NCBI GenBank assembly: GCA_014706295.1 | Contig: JACSVZ010000010.1 | Location: forward strand, 19,248,501-19,312,500 | Reading direction: 5' to 3' | Source of the DNA: Lycocorax pyrrhopterus obiensis | Lineage: Eukaryota; Chordata; Aves; Passeriformes; Paradisaeidae | DNA length: 64,000 nt | Part shown: positions 49,141 through 62,350 of the stretch, piece by piece | Position numbering within the stretch: the first letter of the stretch is position 1 | Layout: each line of letters begins with the position of its first letter | The notes under the pieces: generated by a model | What the model was told of the DNA's origin: nothing | The model's database searches: none | What the model saw: the letters and a program-made list of their open reading frames with translations, nothing else | Made by a program: the position numbers and the translations under genes

Positions 49141-50268
49141 ATTCTCAAAGTCACTCTTTTAAGGTATAAAACCCCAATTTTTCTACTTCTGACATTGCTG
49201 ATGTTTCACAACAATGCTACAAGCCAAGTTAATGGGAACAACATCCGAATACAAACGATGGAAGCAGCAGCTCTGGGAGATGCAGGAGCACCAGTCAGGA
49301 AGAATTCATTACCCCGAGACATTTATTAAGCAAAGGAAAAAAAAACTGTTTGAAAAAGGCTGGCAAACATCATTAGAGAAACAAAGGAAAATTGCTTCAC
49401 AGGCTTTTTTCCTAGTTACAGTGCCTTAGTTTACCTTGGTTTTTTTCCTTTTGGTTGGTTTTTGAAGTCTCACCCTTACTCAGTAATTACAAGTCTCTTC
49501 CTGCTTTACTGTTTACAAGACACAAACCGACAGTCCCAAGCCCTGAGAAATAAGCAAGTGACAGAACAGATCACTTTCCCCAGCCATAATCTTTATTTTT
49601 ACCTGCAAACTTCACTCCCTCGCTGCTTTCTACCCCCCAAAATAAAGCTATCACCTATCAAGTCTAAAGGGTACTCGAAACACCAAAGCTGAGGTTATGA
49701 CTTGGGCTTTTTAATGGAAAATTTTATGCATTTGGTTGGTTGTTACTTTTCAGACTTCCTTGTTCACACCTGATACTCAAGAAACAGAAAAATACAACTC
49801 CCCAGCACTGCATTCTCTACCCATCTCTCAGTCCTGCAGGGAGTGTACACACTGCTGTTAGGAGCTTCCCAAATGTTTCAGACAGAGCAGGTAATTCTCC
49901 ACATACAAGCACAGAAAGTTATTTTAAGGTTATTTATACATAAAGAAAGAAAAATCCTGTTTTCTTTCCCCTTCTAAGCTGTGGTAAATCTCCATTGTGA
50001 TTTCAGGCACCTGGCACTTCTCTTAATCCATTCAGTGCAGCTTTCCTGATCTCCAGCATTTCGTGAGAAATACCCACACATTAAGCTGCTTACAGGAACA
50101 GAACACATGCCAACTCCCAGCCAGTAAAATGAGAGACACAGTCCCAGCTTCCCTGACAGCTGATGGAACCAGCTCCTGTTCCTTGGGAAGCACCTTCCTG
50201 TTTTCCAAGGGCAGAGTATTCCTTTCCATCACCGTGTTCTCAGCCACACTCACAAACCAGAGCCTTAC

Positions 50269-50586
50269 CTGCCACGGTGAGCTTTGCTGTCCTGCTCACG
50301 ATGGTCCCCAGGCTGTCCACAGTTGCCACACACTGATAATATCCTTCATCAGGTTTATTATGCTTGGAATGCACCACACTGTTAATTAATAAAGATCCAT
50401 CTGGCAGCAGCTGGCGGCGGTCGTCCGACACCAAGTTCAGGAAAGTGCCATCCTTCTTCCACTCGATTTTGGGAGGGGTCTCGCAATGAGCCGAGCAGTT
50501 CATGATCACCGACGCCCCACGCACCGACAGCACGTCCAGGGGCTCCACCAGGAAGTAGAAAGGAGTGAAGGTTCTCACGAGCGATT
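50269..50586 (-). CDS. NEO1: Neogenin exon encoding Ig domain 1
   Basis: This internal coding exon encodes the N-terminal Ig-like domain of neogenin, a single-pass receptor for netrins and RGM proteins that acts in axon guidance, adhesion and BMP/iron signalling. On the minus strand it follows a TTTTACAG acceptor and ends at CAG|GTAAGG. It holds two bases, 105 codons and one base. The Ig cysteines are at residues 30 and 85 with the core Trp at 42. Blocks I recognise as neogenin rather than DCC are [12 protein letters not shown] (4-15), [20 protein letters not shown] (42-61) and [17 protein letters not shown] (72-88). The NCS at 29-31 is an N-glycosylation sequon. An additional Cys at residue 34 is not part of the standard Ig pair. 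The domain is uninterrupted. No signal peptide is present, so it must come from an upstream exon. The gene assignment rests on recalled family sequence, not an alignment. Confidence 0.96.
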
Positions 50587-53318
50587 CTGTAAAACATCAC
50601 CAAATTTTGGGTTAGTTTTCCACAATTTTAGCGTGAAACACACCCTCCTTCAAGACACCGTGACGAGCACAAGCACTACCACCGCTCACATCCCCTCCCT
50701 GAGCAGATGAAACCAGCTTGGTCTGTAAGACAGTGTTTTCTGCTTTGACCATTCACATCATGGACCCTCAGATTCCGAGACATTTTCATCCCTAAAATGT
50801 ATTTCCCTGCTCTGCTCTCGGCCTCTGTGGGGTGGGTACCCTCACAGCAGTGCTGTCCTTTGGTTTGTGTAACCAAGATTAGGAACCGTCAAGAACAATT
50901 CAGCCCTCAAGAGAAAGTCTCCCATTCTGAGTTTAACACATCTTGCAAGTGTCATACAGTGTTTTTTCACTTCCATTCTAGCCCAGGATAAACATGATTA
51001 CTTTTCCATTTTAAGTATTCCCCAAAGAGTTCTGTAATTAACATCTACTTTGCATTAAGAAGTGAATTTTAATTACTGTCTTTCTGGTGTATTTGGTCAA
51101 GCAGAACGATTGTGTGTCAGTATCACTTTGACTTGCCTTACTTAATCATCCATAGAAAACAGAAGACAAATTCTTCCAGGGAAGAACAGTTTTCCAATCA
51201 GCATAACACTGGGTTCCGGGAAAAGGGGATCTCATTTTTTAAACCCACCTTAGAAACAACACTCATAACAAACTCCTGCACTCATCTCAAAACCATTTCG
51301 TCTCTCACCATTGATCATTTCATCTCATGGTCAATAAAAAAATGCTGAAATATTTTAAGACCACCTTAAAGACAAATATGCATTTAATAACAAGATTTGT
51401 TTAATTAAGCTACAGAATAATTCTGGGGTTTGAGGAAAAAGCACAACTCTGAAGGCGACCTTTACTTGCAAACAAAGGCTGCCCTGGAAGCATTGCAGCT
51501 TCTCCCATTGCTTGGTTGTTTGTGGGGTTTTTGAAATCAGATTTACTTTCTAAAATGACCTCAATTAACAAATTGATATGATTCCCTCTATCACTGAACT
51601 ACACCGAGAGTCCCTGGTTTCCAAAGAGCCTCCAGCTTCCCCCCAGAGGGACTCCAGCCTTCCTGCACAGATCCCATTGTCTCTGCTACTCACAATTCAC
51701 AGCAACTTGGAGATAAGGCAGGAGTGGTGTGAAAGAAACAACAGATAAATGAGGCTTTTGCAGCTGATAGCATTCAAACCTCTTTTACCTTCAAGAATTC
51801 AAAGAGGAAGTAAAGGAAAACATTCTAGAAAGATTGAAGTTTCCCTAGTGACAGTGTCAGGCTGGAGACCTGTTAGGTTGGGATCCAAATCCTTGGGATT
51901 GTCTTTCTTGAGGATAATAGAGACACCCCCCCAAAAAAACCCCAAACCAAATATACAGAACAAAAGATCAATAAAACTTTAAACATTTCTAGGAACTGCT
52001 TATGTTACTCTGGTTTGTACAAGGGCACCTATGTGTGGATGCTCTGGATTCTCGGTGCCTCTGAGATCCTGAGTGTCAGCCCTCGTGCAGCAAAAGGCAG
52101 AGCAGAAACAGGAGCCAGGGGCAGCAGGAAAATCTTTGACCTGTTTGCCACTATAATCTCTTCCAGTGCTGCAGAAACCTAAACTTCTTTCTAAAATTAA
52201 AGATTGAGCTGCACAGTCCCTGGGTTTTCCAAGGGAAGCATTCTCCCCAAGCTATCCCCTTTCCACCTCAATTACAAGTTTCTCTAAGTTTTTCCAATAT
52301 AGATCTAGACCCCTATGAGAACAAAATACACTGGTTTGAGTTTTGCTTCACTCTGGCTTTTCAAATAAAACCCAGAAAACCTTTAAAAGGGGAATGGCAG
52401 CTTTTTGTTTGCCCTGCCTGTCTCCAGTGCAGATTGGAGCAGATCAAATCCAGTGATAGATTGTTCTTGCCCTGGAAGCAACAAGGTGTCCAAGGAAATA
52501 GAGCAGAGCAGAGGATGTCAAGAGAGGTCACACCAAGAGCAGCTCAACAGGGATTATAAGCCTTGAGGAAGAATGGGAAGCAGATTCTGAGCCAGGCTGC
52601 AGGGATACCAAACTCCTGCCAAGAGCCTGTGGAAGTCACAGCACAAGCTGCTTCGTCCTGGGGTATCACTGTGCTCCTGCACGGAATGCAGTGGGGAAAA
52701 AACGTGAAGGGTTGGTGAGTAACTCTACTCCAGCTTGAAGGAAGTTAAACCAGAATGGAGACTGTTCTTTCAGAGGATCTGCAGCTGGGGTTTGGGGCAC
52801 TCTGGAGAACCACACTGCAGCCAGCTGAGCTCATGCCACCTTCAAGCCTCAATTCACAAAAGCATTTGTACACACTGGACCTTAATAAACTTCTATTTCT
52901 ACCAGCGAGCCATTTCTCCTGCTCCATCAACCTATTGATCACTGAGCTCGATGACAGCATCTTATTTTGGGCAGAATGCGTGTATCTGGTGCAGGGAGTC
53001 CTTCCCCTTTCCACACGCTTACACACACAGGTGTGCACACACCGCTGCCTCCCTTTGTGCTAATACTGGCCCAAGCAGCTTATGCTGAAGCCAGACAGGT
53101 CTGTCTCCCTGCTCGGCAACAGGAACAGGTAAATCTCACTCATTCCCACCAGGCTGGAGTTTATTTCTCCCCAGATCTGCTCTGGAGATGAGTGGCAAAG
53201 AGCCAGATGTGCCAAAACACAACGGAGTGCCCTGGCACAGACAAGATCTGTGTGAGCTGCAGACACGGAGTCATTTCTCATGTCCTGGAAGCTCCACAAC
53301 TCCCTTCCTCAGCCCTGC

Positions 53319-53835
53319 CAGCACGCAGGCAGTCGGGTTTAGCACTCCTGTGCCCATCCCAGCACGCAGGCAGCCGGGTTTAGCACTCCTGTGCCCATCC
53401 CAGCACGCAGGCAGTTGGGTTTAGCACTCCTGTGCCCATCCCAGCATGCAGGCAGTCAGGTCTAGCACTCCTGTGCCCATCCCAGCACACAGGCAGTCGG
53501 GTTTAGCACTCCTGTGCCCATCCCAGCACACAGGCAGTCGGGTTTAGCACTCCTGTGCCCATCCCAGCACGCAGGCAGTCGGGTCTAGCACTCCTGTGCC
53601 CATCCCAGCACACAGGCAGTCGGGTTTAGCACTCCTGTGCCCATCCCAGCACGCAGGCAGTCGGGTTTAGCACTCCTGTGCCCATCCCAGCACACGGGCA
53701 GTCGGGTTTAGCACTCCTGTGCCCATCCCAGCACGCAGGCAGTCGGGTTTAGCACTCCTGTGCCCATCCCAGCACACAGGCAGTCGGGTTTAGCACTCCT
53801 GTGCCCATCCCAGCATACAGGCAGTCGGGTTTAGC
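53319..53835 (+). repeat. 41-bp minisatellite, about 12.6 copies
   Basis: The unit reads CAGCACGCAGGCAGTCGGGT followed by TTAGCACTCCTGTGCCCATCC. It repeats at exactly 41 bp from 53319 until the phase is lost after GGGTTTAG near 53835. Unit variants are point changes, mainly CACG versus CACA and GGGTTT versus GGGTCT. The period does not match a codon multiple and the open frames through it are not conserved protein. Confidence 0.97.
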
Positions 53836-54164
53836 TCAGCAGCGTGGCACTGCTGACTGCATCACTACCATAATCCCCAGATCCTGTTCTTGGAAGCTGC
53901 TGTAAGGTTTGTTACTTTGAATTTAATGTTATTCCTGCCTAACTGTATTAGCTTGCACTTGGCTTCTCCGAATTTTTCCACCTTCCAAGGAAAAGTTTAC
54001 CAAATTTGAACTCTAAACCTTGTCCTCGCTCTTCCCTAAGTGGTGTGAAAATGTAACAAATACAGTTTACTCCATCAACCACTCTGAAAGACAGCAAATA
54101 CAGGTTTACCTAAAACACGAGTGCAAAATCCCCACAAAACAGCCTCCAACATCAACGTCAGGAC

Positions 54165-54635
54165 CTGGAGCTGCTGGAGAGAGTCCAGAGGAGGCCCTGG
54201 AGCTGCTCCAGGGCTGGAGCCCCTCTGCTCTGGAGCCAGGCTGGGAGAGCTGGGGGTGCTCACCTGGAGAGGAGAAAGCTCCAGGGAGAGCTCAGAGCCC
54301 CTTCCAGGGCCTAAAGGGGCTCCAGGAGAGCTGGAGAGGGACTGGGGACAAGGGCTGGAGGGACAGGACAAGGGGAAATGGCTTGAGGGTAGAGGGCAGG
54401 GTTAGATGGGATATTGGGAAGGAATTCCTACCTGTGAGGGTGGGGAGGCCCTGGCACAGGTTGCCCAGAGAAGCTGTGGCTGCTCCTGGATCCCTGGAAG
54501 TGTTCCAGGCCAGGTTGGATGGGGCTTGGGGCACCCTGGGACAGTGGAAGGTGTCCCTGCCCATGGCAGGGGGTGGCACTGGATGGGCTTTAAGGTCCCT
54601 CCCAACCCACACCATTCCAGGATTCTGTGATTCTA
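54165..54635 (+). mobile_element. CR1 LINE 3' end, longest copy
   Basis: About 470 bp in sense orientation. It starts with GAGCTGCTGGAGAGAGTCCA, corresponding to the last part of the ORF2 reverse-transcriptase protein. It continues GGACAAGGGGAAATGGCTTG, CCTGTGAGGGTGGGGAGGCC and AAGGTCCCTCCCAACCCACA, and ends with the terminal motif ATTCTGTGATTCTA. It is 5'-truncated and cannot be active. It is relatively well preserved compared with other copies in the window. Confidence 0.95.
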
Positions 54636-56856
54636 AGTCAGGGAAATCAAAGCTTGTTCACCTCACCCAATTTGTCCAGGAACTGATGCCCAGTTGAGTA
54701 CTTTTATACATTCCTACCCCCTACTATTGAAAATACTCTGGGGTGTCCTAGTCCTCCTTGTAGCTACTCTCTCCTCAAATTCTCACAATTAAGTTCTGAC
54801 ACTGTTTGAGCCAAGACAAAACCCATCACTGTCAGTGATCTGACAGCATTTAACCATGAAGTGCTTCCAGCCTGTCCTGCACCCTTTTCTGTGCAGAGCT
54901 GCATCTTTATGAGGCCTCAGATGAGCAACGTGTAGAACAGTAAATGCCAAGCAGCTGCACAAGTGGGAAGAAGCTTCCCTTCGTTATCCAGTTAATTTCT
55001 GGAAGGCACAAGCATTCCAATATCAACCTTAAATCACTGAAATGTGTCCTTTAACAACCGCCTGCCACGAGCTCGTCAGAAATTACAGCACTTAGGAAAA
55101 TAACTCCAGACAAAACCACTCTGATCTCAGTCCTACTGACTCCACATAAATCACCTCAAACTGGTGCACAGCAACGTGTCTTGAGATTTTACCAGCAGTG
55201 CCACAGACCTGACTTGGATTCAGTGCTGCCACCAGAACTGTTCAGTCGTGATGTTCTCCTGAGGACGAGCATCAGCTGCAGCCCAAGCACAGCACTCCAA
55301 CACCACATTTCACTTCACTTTGGGAAGAAACCACATCCCGTTTTACAAGGGCCAAATGCAACAACCATCCAGAAGGAAAACGTGAAGCACAGGTATCACT
55401 TCAGAACTCCTTTTTCCAAACAGGATGATAAATTAAGGCAGCCAAATGCACCTTCCATCATAATTAGCTGACTCGAGATTAGCAGTCAGGCTTTGGTTTG
55501 GAAGGAGTCAAACCAGGCTTTGATGAAGAAAGATCACTCACTGTTCTGAGCTGAGGAACAACGTGGCACCGGGGGTGATACCTGTCCCCCTGACTCCAAG
55601 GCAATTTAGGAGTATGGATATGACACTCTTCAGGCTTGACATGTAAAACAGAAGCATCTGAAATCCTGATCAGACTGGCAGGAAGTGTTACACAGCCCCT
55701 TCTCACGTACTGCGAGTCAACGATAAAAGCTCCAAGCTCTCTGGCTGCAGGATTGCGCTTTTAAAAGGCTTTTCTCCAGAATTTAATTAACGTTCCCAGT
55801 GGCCTCTGTAATCCTAAAGACAGTGTCATGCCCTTCCTAACCCACATCATTACAAAAAGCTGCCTCCAGAATCAGCCAGACGCAGCTAAAGTGAAGATGT
55901 TCCCCACACCATTCCCTGCAGGCTGCCAGCAGGAGCTCACAGGGAACTTGTTCTGTGGTTTTGTTCACATATTCATGGCTAAGGAACACGTTATCTATGT
56001 GGGCAAATTGCTGCATGTGGTAATCTCTAAATAAATGTAAATATTACCAGCTTGGTAATTTATTTCCCTTGACAACATCAGAAGCATTCTGCATTCCCCA
56101 ATAAGCAAAATTTATCTATGATAGTACAATGTAGCAATGGTTAGACAAAGATGTATTTTCTGCTTAATATTACATTTTTCTCTTCTAGGCAATAGCGATT
56201 ATAGACCACCTGACCAAATTAAACTATGACAGCAATATACACCAGCCAAACATCTTTAGATTTTACTTTCATAAAGCACTTCCAAAGCCCAGCCATGCAC
56301 ACAGCGCTTGGCAAGTTCACCGCACTCAAAAACCAAGGTCACATTTCTAAACTGCGTTCTCTAAACGCCACTTCAGCTCCTGCTGCACAAAGACTCTGCA
56401 ATCCACAAATTATACCAGACAAAAATTAAATCGCACTTAAGCATCAAGAAAAAAAGGAGGGAGTGTAAGAGCTACCCCTCTGCAGAGTACAGTATAAATC
56501 CTGCTGGTACTTCCATAACTCCAGCGGTGGGCTGACAGTGGAACCTGGCAGAGCAAGTGACGGAACATTATAAGATAAGTAATGCCTTGTATAAATCCAG
56601 ACTTTCCCAGACTTAGTAGATCCCTTTCTCCTTCAGCTCAAGCAGATTTCCTCCCCTAATGATTTAATACACTGTAACAAAGATATCCATCACAAAGAGT
56701 AACTCCTCTTCACCCAGCATCCTTGGGAATTGTGGGCTAGGAATGCTGCTTGAGGAATGCTGGGGTGTCTCAGACTCCCCCCACCCACAAGGGAAGGGCT
56801 GTTCTGGAAGCCCCAAGGGAGAGAGATCATTTCAGGATAGAGGAGGACGCACGGCA

Positions 56857-57056
56857 GAAATTCTGCCCTGTGAGGGTGGGGAGGCCCTGGCACAGGGTGC
56901 CCAGAGCAGCTGTGGCTGCCCCTGGATCCCTGGCAGTGTCCAAGGCCAGGTTGGATGCGGCTTGGAGCACCCGGGGATAGTGGAAGGTGCTCCTGCCCAT
57001 GGCAGGGGTGGCACTGGATAATCCTTCAAGTCCTCTCCAACCCAAACCATTCCCAG
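56857..57056 (+). mobile_element. CR1 LINE 3' fragment
   Basis: CCCTGTGAGGGTGGGGAGGC, GCTGTGGCTGCCCCTGGATC and GTCCTCTCCAACCCAAACCA mark a sense-orientation CR1 3' end, truncated on the left and lacking a clear terminal ATTCTATGA repeat. Confidence 0.92.
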
Positions 57057-60000
57057 ATACCATGATGTTACTGAGTTGAGAAGGTTTTTGACATCATGTA
57101 CCAACAAGAACACAAAAATCAAGACAGTCCCCACAATTATAGCATTATTGTAATAAAGAAAGAGATAATATGTTTCAGGACGTGGCCTTAGTAACTCGAG
57201 AGTATCCAGACAGCACAGTTAATAAACAAAGAACCAGTCAAGCAAAGTAAACCATATTTTGCAACAATGCCTTTAGAGCTTTGTTTATATTCCCAGTTAC
57301 TTTTCTTTTGTTAAATAACAAATTATTGTTGGTTTAATCTTAACTGACCTTCTTGATGGACCTCAAGCACAAAACTGTATTTTAAAAAATAGCCCATTAA
57401 AAACATGTGCAGGACTAGAATGAAGAAGTCTCCAAATGGTGTGGTGTGTCTGCAGTAAATCACTGCAAGGAAGCATCCCTGCATCTACTCCAACCACTCC
57501 CCCTGTAAGCGATACCATCGCCTCATATATTATTAAATAATGGCAAGAAAAACACGATAACGATCAGCAGCCAAATCCAAACACAGATTGTAATCTCCAA
57601 GATCAGATGTCTGTGAAGATGCATTTATCTGCTGTTCAGTTCCATGGCCTTTCAAACACCTCAACAGAGTTGGACATTTTTACCTGGATTTGGAACACGT
57701 GGAAGTGATTTTATTATTTACAGTTAACTGTCCCAGGTGCTGTGCCACGGCTCCTTCAACAGCTGCTCCCAAGCACTGTCACACCAGGTCACAACCCCTC
57801 TGTGCCTTTACTGTGGGGCTGCAGTTCCGTTCAGCTTGGAAAACTGCAGGAGAAAAGATGGCACCAACTCCTCGTCCCCTAAAGCAGAGCTCACTGGAAC
57901 CACTTCTCGTGGCACCCTTGTGCAACTTGTCCCAAAAAAATCCCCACCAAGGAGGTGGTCCTCACATCCAGTCCATATTCCCACTCTTAAACTGTTTCCT
58001 ACTCACAAGGATTTATTCATCTGCCTTAAATCCACACTCAAAAAAAGGAAAAAAAAAGCTGCCTACCAGCCGTGCTTCAAAAACAACTTCTGGTGCACTT
58101 TTTGTTCCTCCTGGTGTGCCAGGAAAATAAATCCTTTATAAGCACCAAGCCCAAAAATGTGGATTTCTTTCAGGTTGTTTAAAAATATCCTTGGGTTTTA
58201 CAGAATTCACATGCAGCAGCTGAGCCCCACAAACCTCTCACCTTGTACAAGGAACACTCTTTCAAGGCCATTTTGCTTTTATAAATCAAAGGAAATACAA
58301 GTTGGACCATCTAACACCATATATTTGAATTAAGCCAATGGGGGAACCTCTCTGAAGGTCCTAACTGTAAAATTCCTTCTCGCAACCATTTCAGAAAGAG
58401 AGCTTAAAGGATTTTATCCACCTTTCCTCTTTTTTTGTGGAATTACTAAAGCCATTTCTCTCATTTCAAGCAACTCTCAGTTTTTAATATCAGCAGCGCT
58501 TCCTTCACAAAGCACCTCAGTCCCAGGGGACCACAGGTCCATTATTTATTTAATTTTTAATTCTTCTAGGGACTATTTTCATTATTTTCTCCACCTGGGC
58601 TGAGAAACATCCCTCCAGCATTTCTCCACAAGTTTACTAGAGGGCACTGTAAAGACACCTACAAAAGGAAGAAAATGCATTTCTGTTCCTCTGGTGAACA
58701 AAAGCACTTTGACTTTTCCCCAGAAATAGCTCCCAGATGTTGGCTCCTGACAACGCTACAGTTGTTACAGCAGGTGAAGAGGAATTTCCATTTTTTCCTG
58801 GAGTAATGGATTTCCTCTCCCAGAGTTCCAGTCTTCTGAGCACTCAGGCACCTAATTTACCTCTACAGAGATGTGAAAGAGAGTGGCTTTCCACGGGTTA
58901 AGGGCAAACAGAAAATCCACTTGTAAGGCTCAAAATACACATTGCACACAATGCAAGGAGGTTGCTCATCCTGCCCTACTGCCCCTGTCTGGGCTCCACT
59001 CAAACCACCCTGCTCAGACCCGAGGAACTGGTTCCCCAAACCCTCCCAGGGCCAGACAAGACCTTGAGCTCCCTATGGAGATTCCCTGCTGGTTTGCAAA
59101 CCAAGCCCAGATAATCAGGGAGCAGATTCTTTGCTTCAGACAGGGTGGGTTTTTTTGCCAGACTGGTATTTCGAAAATGGTTTAGAATATAAATACAGAA
59201 AAAAATCCCTGCACATCACAACAGAATTATTTGCTGAAACCAATTACTAAAATATTTCCCAAGTGTAAACACGCTGCAGCATCCAAGAACTGTGCATCAA
59301 GGGGAAAGCAGTTTTGCCACTTCTCAGATGCCAACGAGGTTATGGGGAACCCAACAGAACTGTTTCAGTTTAAGATGCTCTTTAAGTGAGGCAAGCTTGG
59401 CACTCAGTGAATGATCTCCCTCCCTCAGGCCACCTCTTCAATCCAGGGCTCCAATGGAGATGCCAAGGGATGCTCACAAGTGTGAGGGGCAGAGGGAATG
59501 CTGTTATGGAGTCAGGGGGGCTCCAATCACAGCAATGGTCAGAAAAGCCACACAGGAAGAAATGTTGGGAGGAAAAGAAAAAAACTTGGTTTCTACAGGA
59601 AGCCCAAAATGAAAAAAAGGATGAACATGAAAAAAAAGATGCAAAGAAGAATCAAATGGAAAGTTGCTGAACATCATTTCCAGTGTCTTTCTAAAGACAG
59701 AGAGCTTTGTCGCACTTCATGAAAGAGGAAAACAATTCTTAACAAATACCTTTAATGTCAGATCAAGCAAGGAATATCTGAGAGGACCTGGAAACAGAAC
59801 AGCAGCATTGGATCAGAGCAAACAGAATCCCTTTAATTCAGCATCCTGTGATAGTAGCGAAGAGCAGATGCTGGGGAGCACCCAAGGGCAGAACCAACAC
59901 CAGCAAAGCTCCCCAGAGTCAGCCCCAGCACCTCCCTCTCACAGCACAGGGACACCAGCGTTTGCTCCTCGGCTCAACAGCTCCTGGAGGGAAAGCACAA

Positions 60001-62129
60001 CCAGTAACCTCTGCCAGCACCTTGGAGCTGCCTTGGGGAAGAGAGGGAAGGAGGAAGGGGAGAGGGAAAACAAATCCGAGTTCAGCACTTGATTCAAGGG
60101 TCCCTAATTTAGGGGACTAGTGCAGAAAGATCAGGATAATCAGTAAATGCCGCACACTCAGCACAACTAATTGTACAGCCCTTCCCTTCTGTGGTTTCCT
60201 ACCAACCACTGCCCAATCACACCACCGATCCACAATATATAAAATTATAATAACCTTAGCAACGCGTTAATGAGGGTTTTATTGATCTTTCAGGGCAGTA
60301 GTGAAAAAAACAGGAACAGGAGGAAGGTGGAAATGATGCACATACACACTACTGTAAACCTGCTACAATGTTACCAAGAATCTTATTTTAAGAACGTATT
60401 TGCACTAGTTTTCTATCCCATAAAATTCACCATTATTTGCAGAGTTCATTAGGTGCTGTTGTGGTTTAACCCAGGGATAAATCAGGTGCAATAAAACCTG
60501 CCCCTCACAAATTTAACTCGTAACACTCCTGTAAAAGTGAGCTGGCCAACTAGAGAGCCCCAAATTGAGACTTTTTTGGCAGAAAGGGACAGAGTGGGAT
60601 GACAGGCACATCACCAGTTGCAGGAAAAGAGGGATGCAGCAGGTGCCCTCAATGGCATGGAAAACTGGCGCAGATTTTAGTCACACCAGTACTAAGGCGT
60701 ACCCTGGGGAAGCCGAGGAAATAAGAGAACCAGCAGTACCCCCAGTTTTCTTGGATTTCCACTGAGCATAAGGGTTTGTGTCTGTGTTTGAGAAGCCCAA
60801 ACTAAAAGCTGCAGACTGCAAAGCTAAAGCCCTCAGAGATGCCCACTCTGGTCAGTGACCACAGCACAGCATCAGGACCATTTAAAAATTACAAAACCCA
60901 TCAAAAATATCAACAAAACATCTTACTAGTATCATCAATGAATGAGCCATGTAAAAGAAATACTATATAACATGGCTTACAAAACCAGTGTGTTACTGCA
61001 CCAGAATTCAGGAAGACTTGGCAGATCCAGCACTGGTAAAAATGTATATAATACTTGCAGATGCAGAAATTTAAATTTGATATCCAGATCAGCTCCAATA
61101 TTCAAATGAGCACCATTTAAACTGTGCAAGTTAGAAAAAGAAGGAAAGAAATGACATCCCAGACCTGTGCCCACCAGGAAAGCAGTTTAAGCAGGAACTC
61201 GAACATGTGTTGTGGAGTCAACAGCTCCTTCAAGTTACACCTTCTTTACTCTGAGCAGTGGATAAAACTCTCCATTTGTGCCACCTCCACAACAAACCGT
61301 GGTTTGTTTGGCTTTTTTCACCCTCTCAGCTGTGAACTCTGCATATTGATCCTGAAACGTTTAATGCCTTTTACACGCTTTGGCTGCTCCTGATCACCAA
61401 CGCCACGGGCTCTGCCTGGCCCAGCACTCCCTCCCCGAGGGAGGATCTGCGAATCTTCCTGACCCTTCATCATGAAATGCACAAAAATGATCTGGAATAA
61501 AAACCAAAATATCCCCAAGTCTTATTTACCGCAACTTAATTATTTCAAGTGTGGTGAACATACGTGGAGCAGAGCAAATTATTGGATTTTTGTTTATTAT
61601 TTTCTATATAAGAAATCAAGCAGCTACATTTGGGAAGGCAACTGCAGCCTATTAACAGCGTATTTGTATTCTAAACAGATCTATAAGAGAATCTAATTGC
61701 ACTAATCCTTTATTGTAAGTTTGCAGCCGTGTTATTTTACCCAGCTGACATTTTCCCGTAACAGATTCCTACTAAGCTGCAAGTGCTCATAAGCCTCATA
61801 AGCCAAGAAAAGCTACAAGAAAAAGAGCCAAATGCCTCAATTTAACTCCCGATTCTCAGTGTCTCCTTTTCCCCAAGGGGAGTGGGTGGTACACAGCTAT
61901 CTCCCCGTCTCTGGCAGGGAAAGGGGCGAGGGAAGCCCCAGGACGTCACTGCCATTCCCACACCATCCCAAAGCACTGGAGCTGTCCGTCTGACTTGGAC
62001 GGGTAACACAACCCTGGGCTGTAACTGGAGCGTGTGGAACCGCCATCCCTGCCCCATTTGATCTCAGTTGAAAGTACAGTAAAATGAAGTGAAAGAGCAG
62101 TTTTAAAAGCTTTACACAGATTCTTGTCT

Positions 62130-62350
62130 CTGCTCAAAGTGCATTAATGAAAACACTTCCTGTGGCAGTGTGTGAAGACAAGCAGCACCTTTCATCTCCC
62201 CTGTTTACTGCCTTCACCTCCCCGATTCCCAGGCACCACTGGAGCTTTGATTGGCGCAGCTTTTGTCAGAATGAAAGAAAAAGCTCAACTGTAGCTTTGC
62301 AAATATATTAGCAAAAACATTTGCAAGTATTAGCTTGGCAAACGCTTTAT
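62130..62350. other. Candidate conserved non-coding element
   Basis: Unique sequence with GCATTAATGA, CTTTGATTGGC (TCF/NF-Y-like), TTTGCAAATATATTAGC and a nearby related ATTTGCAAGTATTAGC. The near-repeat of TTGCAA.TATTAGC within about 35 bp is notable. The call is by eye. Confidence 0.22.

Larger units (their letters stand above)
34978..50268 (-). other. NEO1: Neogenin intron between Ig1 and Ig2
   Basis: This 15.3-kb phase-1 intron runs from the Ig1 donor (GTAAGG) to the Ig2 acceptor (CCTTGCAG). It contains four CR1 fragments (35165, about 36690, 38345 and 41112), a CA microsatellite inside a 40-bp duplication (40901-40973), an A-rich segment with a short Gln-rich reading frame (41536-41652), and two segments that look like conserved non-coding candidates (about 37900-38010 and 48940-49140). 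The remaining long stretches, for example 42500-48900, show no repeat family or exon I recognise. Confidence 0.85.

Noticed and set aside
53319..53835. Regularly spaced repeats suggestive of a CRISPR array
   Set aside because: Whole units repeat head to tail with no unique spacers, and the context is vertebrate intron. It is a minisatellite.
54020..54697. 225-codon plus-strand open frame
   Set aside because: Most of it is translation of the CR1 3' end in an arbitrary frame; it is not a host gene.
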